A DNA stretch of 14,096 nt, from assembly GCA_002327405.1 (NCBI GenBank), contig DCVO01000062.1, forward strand, positions 1-14,096, given 5' to 3'. Positions 1-6,810 of the stretch are shown here, piece after piece. Within the stretch, counting starts at the first letter, position 1; every line of letters starts with the position of its first letter. Below the pieces are notes generated by a model. It was not told the origin of the DNA. It made no database searches and saw only the letters and a program-made list of their open reading frames with translations. The translations under genes were made by a program, and so were the position numbers. Source of the DNA: Thiobacillus sp. UBA2186 (GTDB lineage: Bacteria > Pseudomonadota > Gammaproteobacteria > Burkholderiales > Thiobacillaceae).

Positions 1-59
1 GGTAGAGCAGCGGATTGAAAATCCGCGTGTCGACGGTTCGATTCCGCCCCTGGCCACCA
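1..59 (+). tRNA. tRNA-Phe (GAA), 5' end outside the window
   Basis: Partial tRNA-Phe gene. The window starts in the D-arm (GGTAGAGCA), so about 17 nt of the 5' side are missing. The anticodon arm at 11-27 region reads as GCGGA / TTGAAAA / TCCGC, which puts GAA at the anticodon position. It is followed by a variable loop GTGTC, a T-arm with the standard TTCGATT loop, the acceptor 3' strand CCTGGCC, discriminator A and an encoded CCA ending at 59. The T-stem contains one A-C mismatch. The gene points toward the signalling operon on the opposite strand. Its 3' end is repeated twice just downstream, so it sits at a duplicated or att-like site. Confidence 0.93.
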
Positions 60-98
60 TTCCCCAATAAGGCAAACCCTCACCATATCCACGATGCA

Positions 99-175
99 GC
101 GGATTTCGGTGCAGGCTCATATCTGCGCAGCAGATGTGAAGCTCGCGCCAGCGAGCGGCCGGAACCAAAATCCGC
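99..175 (+). other. Structured tRNA-fragment-like segment, copy 1
   Basis: This segment can fold as a multi-arm RNA or cruciform. GCGGATTT (99-106) pairs perfectly with AAATCCGC (168-175). Inside lie two consecutive hairpins: CATATCTGC / GCAGATGTG (loop GCA, one G-T pair) and GCTCGC / GCGAGC (loop GCCA). The closing stem uses the 3' anticodon-stem strand of the duplicated tRNA fragment. The 5' partner is a second GCAGCGGATT, like tRNA positions 7-16, lying in the spacer at 96-105. Whether it is transcribed is unknown; transcription from the tRNA promoter would be enough. Confidence 0.5.
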
Positions 176-247
176 GTGTCGACGGTTCGATTCCGCCCCT
201 GACCACCATTCCCCAATAAGGCAAACCCTCACCATATCCACGATGCA

Positions 248-324
248 GCGGATTTCGGTGCAGGCTCATATCTGCGCAGCAGATGTGAAGCTCGCGCCAG
301 CGAGCGGCCGGAACCAAAATCCGC
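248..324 (+). other. Structured tRNA-fragment-like segment, copy 2
   Basis: This is the second tandem copy of the structured segment, 149 bp downstream of the first. It has the same 8-bp closing stem, which ends in the third tRNA 3' fragment, and the same two internal hairpins. It lies just before the 3' end of the minus-strand signalling operon and could act as a transcription barrier between the convergent tRNA and operon. That role is inference. Confidence 0.5.
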
Positions 325-363
325 GTGTCGACGGTTCGATTCCGCCCCTGGCCACCACACCCT

Positions 364-2550
364 CTATCCCGCTTTGGCAACTTCTCCCTGGACCTGCTCC
401 TGCAGCAGCCGGGTCGCCTCCTGCGCTGACATCGGCATGCCGAACAGATAGCCCTGGACCTCGCTGCACTGCAGGCTGCGCAGCTGTTCGAGCTGGGCGA
501 TGCTTTCCACGCCTTCGGCAATCACGTTGAGATTGAGGTTGCGCGCCATGCCGACAATGGCATTGGCGATGGACATGCCGTCGAGTTCCGAATCCTTGAC
601 GAAAGCGCGGTCGATCTTGAGGGTGTGGATGGGGAAGCGGGAGAGGTACTTCAAGGAGCTGTAGCCGGTGCCGAAATCGTCGACCGCCAGCATGACGCCG
701 GCTTCGGCCAGCTGGGTGAGCTTGGCGGCGTTGCTTTCCACGTCGCGCATCAAAACGTTTTCGGTGATCTCGAGTTCGAGCGCACCGGGCTCGAGCTGGT
801 TGACTTCCAGCGCACGCAATACGCTGCCGACGAAGTCCGCGGTTTCCAGTTGGCGCGGCGAAATGTTGACCGAAACCCGCACCGGGGGCAGACCGCTCTT
901 TCGCCATATGGCCTGCTGCGCCGCGGCCTGGCGCAGGATCCATTCGCCCATGGGCACGACCACGCCCGTCTCCTCGGCAAGCGGAATGAAGGCATTGGGC
1001 AGGACGATGCCGCGTTCCGGATGCCACCAGCGGATCAATGCCTCGAAGCCCTTGATGGCACCGGTCACGGTGTCGACCTGCGGCTGGTAGAACAGCACGA
1101 ATTCGTCGCTGGCCAGCGCGCGGCGCAGGTCCGCCTCCATCTGGATACGGCCGGAAAAGGCTTCCTGCATCGCAGGCTGCCAGTGCTGGATGCGGCAGCC
1201 GCCTTGCGACTTGGCCTGGTACATGGCGATTTCGGTCTGCCGGATCAGCGTGTCGGCCACGGCGCCGTCCTCCGGCGCAAAGCTCGCGCCGATGCTCGCG
1301 GTGATGTACAGTTCATGGCCCTTGATGCGCAGCGGCGTGTTCAGGGCCTCGATCAGCTTGTGGCCGACCACGGTGGCCTCCAGCCTCGATGAGGCATCCG
1401 GCAGCAGCACGGCAAACTCGTCGCCGCCGAGGCGGGCAAGGACGTCATCGTCCGCAAGGCACTGGCGCAGCCGGGTGGCGATGTGAATGAGCAGCTCGTC
1501 TCCGACGCCATGGCCCAGCGAATCGTTGACCACCCTGAAGTTGTCGAGGTCGAGAATCATCACCGACAGTGCCAGCTGCTTGCGCTTGCCGTAAACCAGC
1601 GCGCGGCCGAGATGATCGCGGAACTTGGCGCGGTTGGGCAGCCCGGTCAAAAGATCGTGATAGGTCTGGTAATGCACGGTCTCCTCGGCCTGCTTGCGGT
1701 CGCTGATGTCCTTGACCACGCCGTAGGTGCCCATGAAGCGGTTTTCGAAACGCGACTCGGGAAATTCGTACATGCCGGTGGCGGTCACTTCCACGGTGCG
1801 GTAGCGCCCGTTCATGACGCGCGGGCGTTGCTGACCGTCCTTGCATTTCAGCCGCAATTCGACATTGCGCGAGGCGCGCGCATCCGCGCGGCGCTCGTTG
1901 AAGACATGTTCGGCGCGAAACTGGTCTTCTTCAAAAATGATTTCGTTGAAATGGCGTCCGACCAGTTCGTCGCGGGTATGGCCGAGCAGGCTTTCCACCC
2001 GGTCGTTCACGAAGGTGAAGCGGCCCTCGTTGTCCAGGGTATAGATGAAATCCGGCGAAGTGTTGACCAGGAAACGATGCCATTTTTCCGACTGCTGCAG
2101 CCGCTGCTGGATCTGGCTGTTTTCCTTTTCCAGCTGCTGGTTGCTGAGCGTGTTGCCGATGCGCTTCAATAGCTCCTCGGGCTTGTAGGGCTTGCGGATG
2201 AAATCGGCGGCGCCATGGCGCAGGGCGTTGACGGCGCTGTCGATGGCGTTGTCCCCCGAGACCACGATCACCGGCGTGGCGACGCCGCGCCTGGACAATT
2301 CGGCCAGCACCTCGACTCCGCCGATGTCCGGCATGTTGAGATCGAGCAGGATCACATCGAACTGCATCCTGCCGACCGCATCGAGCGCCTGCCGTCCGCC
2401 GCCTGCCGTGGCCGTCTCGTAGTTTTGCGCGCCAATCAGGCGCGAGAGGCTTTCCTGGATCAGCGGGTCGTCATCCACGATAAGGATGCGCGGCCGCCTG
2501 TTCAGGCTGCTTACGCTGGTCTTGGCTTCACCGGTTGTGGCTTGCATCAT
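364..2550 (-). CDS. REC-PAS-GGDEF-EAL response regulator (cyclic-di-GMP turnover)
   Basis: Cytoplasmic response regulator of 728 residues predicted to make and/or degrade cyclic-di-GMP under control of the kinase encoded just upstream. Domains in order: REC at about 20-135 (acidic pair D26/D27, phosphoacceptor D70, S98, K120); PAS at about 155-290; GGDEF at about 295-455 with an intact GGDEF motif at 375-379; EAL at about 465-720 with EAL at 503-505, DDFGTGYSS from 624, KID at 645-647 and E679. Both output domains keep their main catalytic residues. The inhibitory I-site is degenerate: the four residues five before GGDEF read ADDD, not RxxD. The start overlaps the kinase stop as ATGATG. The second ATG (2547) sits better spaced from GGAG than the first. 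No signal peptide or membrane segment is seen. Confidence 0.95.
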   Translation of the reverse strand: MMQATTGEAKTSVSSLNRRPRILIVDDDPLIQESLSRLIGAQNYETATAGGGRQALDAVGRMQFDVILLDLNMPDIGGVEVLAELSRRGVATPVIVVSGDNAIDSAVNALRHGAADFIRKPYKPEELLKRIGNTLSNQQLEKENSQIQQRLQQSEKWHRFLVNTSPDFIYTLDNEGRFTFVNDRVESLLGHTRDELVGRHFNEIIFEEDQFRAEHVFNERRADARASRNVELRLKCKDGQQRPRVMNGRYRTVEVTATGMYEFPESRFENRFMGTYGVVKDISDRKQAEETVHYQTYHDLLTGLPNRAKFRDHLGRALVYGKRKQLALSVMILDLDNFRVVNDSLGHGVGDELLIHIATRLRQCLADDDVLARLGGDEFAVLLPDASSRLEATVVGHKLIEALNTPLRIKGHELYITASIGASFAPEDGAVADTLIRQTEIAMYQAKSQGGCRIQHWQPAMQEAFSGRIQMEADLRRALASDEFVLFYQPQVDTVTGAIKGFEALIRWWHPERGIVLPNAFIPLAEETGVVVPMGEWILRQAAAQQAIWRKSGLPPVRVSVNISPRQLETADFVGSVLRALEVNQLEPGALELEITENVLMRDVESNAAKLTQLAEAGVMLAVDDFGTGYSSLKYLSRFPIHTLKIDRAFVKDSELDGMSIANAIVGMARNLNLNVIAEGVESIAQLEQLRSLQCSEVQGYLFGMPMSAQEATRLLQEQVQGEVAKAG

Positions 2551-4460
2551 GCTCTCCGTTCATTTTCTCTGGCTGCCAAAGGCAAATAAATCCTGAAGGT
2601 GGAACCGCCGGCGTCGCTGTCGTATTCGATTTCGCCGCCCATGATCTTCACGAGGTTCTGGCTGATGTAAAGGCCGAGGCCGGCATGCTCGCCACCCTTG
2701 GTGCTGACCGCGGGCTGGAACAACTGCTCGCGCACGTGCTGCGGCAGCCCCGGTCCGGTGTCCTGCACGGCGATCACGGCGCAGTCGCGGCCGCCATGTT
2801 CGTTGCGCATCGTGGCAAAAGTGAGTTTGCCGCCGCGCGGCATCGCCTCGACGGCATTCTTCGCCAGGTTGAGCAGCACCTGCTTCAACTGGTCGCGCTG
2901 GGTGACGATGCTGCCGATGCCGGGATCGAGATCGATCTGCACATTGACCTTGTTGGGCAGGAACAGCGTGTCGAGCGACATCCTCACCAGTTCGGAAATC
3001 ACCTGGTTGACGTCCACCCAAGTGCCGGGCCCGGGTTCGGCCGGCGCAGCCGCATCGCGCTTCGCGCCCAGGCCCTGCAGGATGCCGGCCACACGCTCGA
3101 TCTCGCCGCCGACGATGGCAAGATCGCGCTGGGTTTCCTTGTCGCCGGCAAATTTGGCCGACAGCAGGTTGACGTAATTGCGGATGATGGTGAGCGGATT
3201 GGAGGCTTCGTGCACGGCCTTGCGCACTTCATGGCGCGGAATCGCATCCGCGTCCCCCCTTTTGGAAGCATCGCCGCCCTGCAAGGTGTCGATGCGCGCG
3301 GACAGGCTGCGCAGGAATTCCTTCCATCTCGGCAATTCGGCAATGGCTTCGGATGCGTTGCCTGCGATCAGCACTGACCGGCTTTGTCCGCCGCTGCCGA
3401 GGGGTTCGCACAGCAGGCTTTCAGCGCCCAGCAGGCGCGCAACCTGTGCGTCGATCACGGGGAACTGGTCCGACTGCGGGCTCTGCCAGAAAGCGGTCGT
3501 GCCGGCCGCTGCGCGCGACAAGGCGCTTTGCACAAAATCGGCAGGCAGCGTGAGTGCGGCCAGGGCTGGCGGCGCAGGCCACCACGGAACCGGCATGAGC
3601 AGATTGCCTTCGGTGCGCAAGACCACGGACGGACCGATACCGAACAACGCCTGCAAGGCGAGCGTCGCCCTGCGTGACAGGGATTCGAGGTCTGCCGCAG
3701 CGCTGAGGAAATCCTGCAGAGTCGAAGCCCGGGCCAGGGCAGCATATGCCTGCGTCAGCCCGCCCGACGAAGTCGACACGATTTCATGGGACGAATAACG
3801 ATGAATGGCTTCCTGTGCCAGATAGTCGGCCTCGGTCTGCAGGCGTTCGGCTTCGGCGACATCGAGCCCGAGTCCGCCCAGCGAGGCACGCACGCCCACG
3901 TTGCCGTTGACATGCACGCTGTAGATCAGCGATGCGGCGAGCTGCAGCACCCTGACGAGCGGGTGGGCAGACTTGACCCGTGCAGGCGACGCCCGGCAAA
4001 AATGCACGGCATCCGCAACGAAACCGCTGGGGTCCGCCGCCAGCAGCCATTCGTCCAGCTGGCCGGCCTCGGCGAAGCCTGGGTAATCCGCAAGATTGTG
4101 CGACAGGCCCGCCAGCCAGGCCTGCTCGTCGTCACAGGCCCGGGTATGCGCGGCAATGAGGCGTGCCAGGTAGGCGACGCGGATGCCGGTTTCCCATGCG
4201 GCCTGCTGCTCTGCAGAGCGGGGGGATGCGGACAGCACCAGGGCGCGAACGAAATCCGCGCCCAGCCGTCCGATGATGTCGGCAAGCAAGGGGCTTGCCG
4301 GGATATTCTTTTGCCCATCAAGCAGGCGGGCACACCTGAGGACAGCAAGCGTCAGCGGTGCGTCAAAGCTGACATGCGCCGCCAGCGCCGGTCCGGATAG
4401 GCCCTCTCGCCCCAGAGCGGAGACGAGCTTTGCCAGCACCCCGGGGTGCATTTCCAGCAA
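2547..4460 (-). CDS. HDOD/GAF-like sensor histidine kinase
   Basis: Soluble hybrid sensor kinase, 637 residues from the TTG at 4460. Residues about 1-220 resemble an HDOD domain; the expected HD-type motif reads LSHNLAD, so metal-dependent hydrolase activity is unlikely. Residues about 245-395 look like a GAF-type sensory region, which is a weaker call. The kinase core is clear: H-box with H417 (VHEASNPLT), N-box around N535 (NLAKNAVEA), DTGPGLP at 567-573 and GLGLYIS at 594-600. No transmembrane segment is seen, so it should sense a cytoplasmic signal. Its TGA stop overlaps the ATG of the REC-PAS-GGDEF-EAL gene by 4 bp, making that protein the obvious phosphorylation partner. The start is uncertain: TTG 4460, ATG 4451, or an ATT at 4487 that is the best spaced from a GGGAGG sequence. 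Confidence 0.9.
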   Translation of the reverse strand: MLEMHPGVLAKLVSALGREGLSGPALAAHVSFDAPLTLAVLRCARLLDGQKNIPASPLLADIIGRLGADFVRALVLSASPRSAEQQAAWETGIRVAYLARLIAAHTRACDDEQAWLAGLSHNLADYPGFAEAGQLDEWLLAADPSGFVADAVHFCRASPARVKSAHPLVRVLQLAASLIYSVHVNGNVGVRASLGGLGLDVAEAERLQTEADYLAQEAIHRYSSHEIVSTSSGGLTQAYAALARASTLQDFLSAAADLESLSRRATLALQALFGIGPSVVLRTEGNLLMPVPWWPAPPALAALTLPADFVQSALSRAAAGTTAFWQSPQSDQFPVIDAQVARLLGAESLLCEPLGSGGQSRSVLIAGNASEAIAELPRWKEFLRSLSARIDTLQGGDASKRGDADAIPRHEVRKAVHEASNPLTIIRNYVNLLSAKFAGDKETQRDLAIVGGEIERVAGILQGLGAKRDAAAPAEPGPGTWVDVNQVISELVRMSLDTLFLPNKVNVQIDLDPGIGSIVTQRDQLKQVLLNLAKNAVEAMPRGGKLTFATMRNEHGGRDCAVIAVQDTGPGLPQHVREQLFQPAVSTKGGEHAGLGLYISQNLVKIMGGEIEYDSDAGGSTFRIYLPLAARENERRA

Positions 4461-4512
4461 ATTTGGCGTCGCATTTTTGAGTGAAATCTTGAAAATCCTC
4501 CCAACTAGTTGC

Positions 4513-4542
4513 TATATATAACTTATTTTCTTTTACGGTCAA
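4513..4542 (-). promoter_or_regulatory. Probable sigma70 promoter of the kinase/response-regulator operon
   Basis: On the minus strand TTGACC (4542-4537) is followed after 16 or 18 nt by TATATA (4520-4515 or 4518-4513). This is a good match to -35 and -10 elements within an AT-rich stretch unlike the surrounding GC-rich coding DNA. Transcription would begin near 4505, giving a very short leader that carries GGGAGG at about 4503-4498. Confidence 0.6.
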
Positions 4543-4650
4543 TGAAAAATATGTTACTAATGGAAGCAAACAAGTACTGATGTTGCATTAAAGTTATGCT
4601 CTATAACGGTCGTTGCAGGGCTAACTTGCGCAAGCGGGGGAGGCAGGCAA
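4543..4650 (+). promoter_or_regulatory. AT-rich intergenic region upstream of pbpG
   Basis: This is the remainder of the divergent region between the kinase operon and pbpG. It holds a small inverted repeat, GTTAT-gctct-ATAAC, near 4593-4607. TATAAC within that repeat could be a -10, but I see no convincing -35 at the right spacing. A strong ribosome binding site, GGGGGAGG, ends about 7 nt before the pbpG ATG. No small gene is evident. Confidence 0.35.
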
Positions 4651-5592
4651 ATGAAACTACGCAACTTCTTGATATTTACTCTCGGTTTTCTGGCGACTGG
4701 CCATGCAATCGCGGCTGGCGGCCAGACGCCGGTTGCCGCCTACGCCAGTCCCTACGCGCAAAACAGCGGGCTGGAGCTGAACTCGCTCTCGGTCATGGTC
4801 TACGACCAGTACAGCGGAGAGGCGCTGTACGCCAAAAATCCCAACCTGCAGACGCCGATCGCCTCCATCACCAAGCTGATGACGGCCATGGTCACGCTCG
4901 ACGCCCAGCAGCCGCTGGACGAGCGCGTCAAAATCACCAAGGATGACATCGACCGCCTCAAGGGAACCGGTTCACGACTGCACATCGGCGCCGTCTATTC
5001 GCGCGAGCAGTTGCTCAACCTCGCCCTGATCGCTTCCGAAAACCGCGCTGCCCATGCGCTGGGCCGCAATTATCCCGGCGGGCTCGACGCCTTCGTTACC
5101 GCCATGAACCGCAAGGCCCGGGAACTGGGGATGAACAAAACCCTGTTCGTCGACCCCACCGGACTGTCCAGCTTCAACCAGTCCACGGCGGAAGACCTCG
5201 TCAAGCTTGTAGACCACGCCTACAGCCACTATCCCGACATCCGGCAAATTTCGACCAGCACCGATTACAGCCTCGGCAAGCACCGTGTCGTGGTCAAAAA
5301 GAAGAAGAAAACCCGCGTCTACTGGCGCAACCTCGCCTACGTGAATACCAACCGCCTGACCCGCACCGGCGAATGGCAGATCGGCCTGTCGAAAACCGGC
5401 TTCATCAACGAGGCGGGGCACTGCCTGGTGATGCAGGCCGAAATCGCGCAGCGCAAGGTCATCATCGTTCTGCTGGACGCCATCGGCAAATACAACCGTT
5501 TGGGCGACGCCAACCGCATCAAGCAATGGCTGGAAGGCAGCGACATCAGCCGCCACACCATGGCCTCGCCGCCGGCCTCGCGCGGCACATAA
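4651..5592 (+). CDS. pbpG: D-alanyl-D-alanine endopeptidase (PBP7, PbpG type)
   Basis: Periplasmic penicillin-binding serine peptidase of the S11 family, expected to cleave D-alanyl cross-links in peptidoglycan. The 313-residue protein has a signal peptide (basic start MKLRN, hydrophobic core, likely cleavage after AIAA at about residue 22). All three active-site motifs are present: SITK with nucleophile S72 and K75, SEN at 129-131 and KTG at 248-250. LDAIGKYNRLGDANRIKQWL near 275-294 is typical of PbpG. Length fits E. coli PBP7. An unusual run of five lysines (216-220) lies in the loop before the KTG strand. ATG 4651 follows GGAGG at 7 nt, making the start secure. It is transcribed alone, away from the signalling operon, and the MITE-bearing region follows it. 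Confidence 0.93.
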   Translation: MKLRNFLIFTLGFLATGHAIAAGGQTPVAAYASPYAQNSGLELNSLSVMVYDQYSGEALYAKNPNLQTPIASITKLMTAMVTLDAQQPLDERVKITKDDIDRLKGTGSRLHIGAVYSREQLLNLALIASENRAAHALGRNYPGGLDAFVTAMNRKARELGMNKTLFVDPTGLSSFNQSTAEDLVKLVDHAYSHYPDIRQISTSTDYSLGKHRVVVKKKKKTRVYWRNLAYVNTNRLTRTGEWQIGLSKTGFINEAGHCLVMQAEIAQRKVIIVLLDAIGKYNRLGDANRIKQWLEGSDISRHTMASPPASRGT

Positions 5593-5620
5593 CAAGGGAC
5601 CAGGAATTAGGATTTAGGGG

Positions 5621-5789
5621 CTAGCAGCCTGTCGGACTTGAGCGATCGTAGCGAGCCGGGTGGGAGAGCGAGGACAGTTTTTCACGATTTCGAGGCGCAT
5701 AGCGGGCCTATGCAACGAGAAATCGGGGAAAAATGGACCGATCTTCCCACCGGCGCAGTAGATCAGCCTCAAGTCCGACAGGCTGCTAG
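5621..5789 (-). mobile_element. MITE-like element, copy A (169 bp, short form)
   Basis: Short non-coding element with perfect terminal inverted repeats of about 22 bp beginning CTAGCAGCCTGTCGGACTTG. Both ends carry CTAG, which could be part of the element or a 4-bp target duplication; a YTAR-type target as in IS5 relatives would fit. It has a central palindrome (CGATTTC/GAAATCG around GCATAG-CGGGC-CTATGC at 5697-5713). Reverse-complemented, it matches the copy at 6807-7005 throughout, except that it lacks 30 bp located between two TTTT runs. It has no transposase and would need one supplied in trans. Strand is set relative to copy B. Confidence 0.88.
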
Positions 5790-5793
5790 GGAT

Positions 5794-5813
5794 GGCGCGG
5801 CGAAAGCTGCGCC
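5794..5813 (+). terminator. GAAA-loop hairpin, possible pbpG terminator
   Basis: GGCGCGGC and GCTGCGCC form an 8-bp stem with one G-T pair closed by a GAAA tetraloop, followed by GTTTAT. It may be the original pbpG terminator, now pushed about 170 bp downstream by MITE copy A. The T-tract is short, so termination is uncertain. Confidence 0.4.
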
Positions 5814-5862
5814 GTTTATATTGCGCGAAGCACAGTCCCTAAATCCTAGCTCCTAGCCCCTT

Positions 5863-6810
5863 ATGTCCTTCTCCTTCTACCTCGACCTGCTGGCCCAGGT
5901 GCTGTTCCCCATGGGCCTGCTCATCGCCGCCGGCGCAATCTGGCGCACGCGTCTGGACGAGGCCGGCATCCGTGCCATACGCGGCTACATCACCACCGTC
6001 ACCATCAACTTGTTCGCCCCGGCGCTGCTGTTCGCCGCAGCGGCAACCGCGCAGATCGACACCAACATCCTCAGCGTGCCGCTGCTGGTCGCGCTGGGCA
6101 TGCTGGTGACCGGCGTGCCGCTTTATTTTCTGCTGTTCAGGACCCGCTTCGGCGGCAGTTGCTCCCAGGCCGCTCGCGCGGGGCTTCTGCTGTGCGGGAT
6201 ATTCGGCAACGTGCTGTTCATGGGCTATCCCCTGCTCGCCTATTTGTACGGCGAGGCCGGCGGGCAATACGCCGCCTTCGCCGACATGGCCGCCACCACG
6301 CCGCTGTTGTGGACCGCGGGTGTGTGGATCGCGGTCAAGCTGGGCGGCCAGACCAAGGATGCAGGCCATCCGCTCAGGCAGCTTTTCAGCCTGCCGCCGC
6401 TGTGGGCCTTCGCCGCCGGCGTGCTGGCGGTGCAGCTGCCGATCGATCATCAGCCCCTCGTCAATGCGGCCCATTTCATCGGCCGGCCCACGGTGCCGGT
6501 CATGCTCTTGATGCTGGGGTTGTCGATTCCCTGGAATCGGTTGGTGCCGAGCAAGCCGGTGCTGATGGTCGTCGGCTTCAAGTTGCTGCTGATGCCGCTG
6601 GCCACCTTTCTGCTCGCGCTTCTGCTGTTCCCGGAAATGACGGACGCACAGCGCGGCGCCGTGCTGGAGGCCGGCGTACCCACCATGCTCATGGCGGTGG
6701 GCATCGCCGACCGCTACAAGCTCGATGTGGAAAGGGTCGCGCTTACCGTGGCCTGGGGCACAGTGCTGTTCCTGCTGAGCTTGCCGGTGTGGCTGATCAT
6801 GTTAGGCTAG
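5863..6810 (+). CDS. AEC-family permease (auxin efflux carrier superfamily)
   Basis: Inner-membrane transporter of 315 residues, normal for the AEC family (PF03547). Bacterial members carry malate, malonate, other carboxylates or amino-acid derivatives. About ten hydrophobic segments are visible in two halves. The first half includes NLFAPALLF near 50 and GIFGNVLFMGYPLL near 115-130, with the Asn/Gly-rich breaks typical of the family. The second includes RPTVPVMLLMLGLSIPW near 210 and AGVPTMLMAVGIADRY near 270-285. The substrate cannot be read from sequence. It is a candidate importer for the metabolic cluster downstream (from 7035), but a MITE separates them. The ATG at 5863 has no evident Shine-Dalgarno. 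The TAG stop (6808-6810) lies within the terminal CTAG of MITE copy B, and inverted MITE copies flank the gene. Confidence 0.88.
   Translation: MSFSFYLDLLAQVLFPMGLLIAAGAIWRTRLDEAGIRAIRGYITTVTINLFAPALLFAAAATAQIDTNILSVPLLVALGMLVTGVPLYFLLFRTRFGGSCSQAARAGLLLCGIFGNVLFMGYPLLAYLYGEAGGQYAAFADMAATTPLLWTAGVWIAVKLGGQTKDAGHPLRQLFSLPPLWAFAAGVLAVQLPIDHQPLVNAAHFIGRPTVPVMLLMLGLSIPWNRLVPSKPVLMVVGFKLLLMPLATFLLALLLFPEMTDAQRGAVLEAGVPTMLMAVGIADRYKLDVERVALTVAWGTVLFLLSLPVWLIMLG

Larger units (their letters stand above)
18..357 (+). repeat. Tandem 149-bp repeat built on the tRNA-Phe 3' end (R-S-R-S-R)
   Basis: The last 42 nt of the tRNA-Phe gene (18-59) recur at 167-208 and 316-357 with an exact 149-bp period. The copies are separated by two apparently identical 107-bp spacers (60-166 and 209-315). 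The first and third copies match; the second has one G-to-A change in the acceptor strand (position 202). Each copy keeps the T-arm, acceptor strand and CCA but has no tRNA 5' half, so neither can be a normal tRNA gene. Direct repeats of a tRNA 3' end are the usual footprint of tyrosine-recombinase integration, but no integrase is present in this window. Simple tandem duplication is the alternative. No plausible protein is encoded here. Confidence 0.9.
5593..5862. other. Repeat-filled intergenic region between pbpG and the AEC gene
   Basis: This 270-bp gap holds no gene. It contains a 12-bp inverted repeat (TAGGATTTAGGG at 5608-5619 and CCCTAAATCCTA at 5837-5848) enclosing a MITE-like element (5621-5789) and a GAAA-loop hairpin (5794-5813). 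The right arm of the inverted repeat, followed by CTAGCTCCTAGCCCC, runs almost to the AEC start codon. This leaves no recognisable ribosome binding site in front of that ATG. Confidence 0.8.

Noticed and set aside
167..208. Additional complete tRNA genes
   Set aside because: Only the 3' half (anticodon-stem 3' strand, T-arm, acceptor strand, CCA) is present. No D-arm or 5' acceptor strand can be found in the spacer.
18..357. CRISPR array
   Set aside because: There are only three repeats, the repeat is a tRNA 3' end, the spacers are 107 bp and identical to each other, and there are no cas genes.
15..530. A 171-codon frame across the tRNA array
   Set aside because: It translates the tRNA and the tandem repeat and then runs antisense into the response-regulator gene.
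5638..5856. A small protein of about 72 residues starting in MITE copy A
   Set aside because: The frame is just the MITE read through. The same peptide arises from copy B on the other strand, and there is no ribosome binding site.
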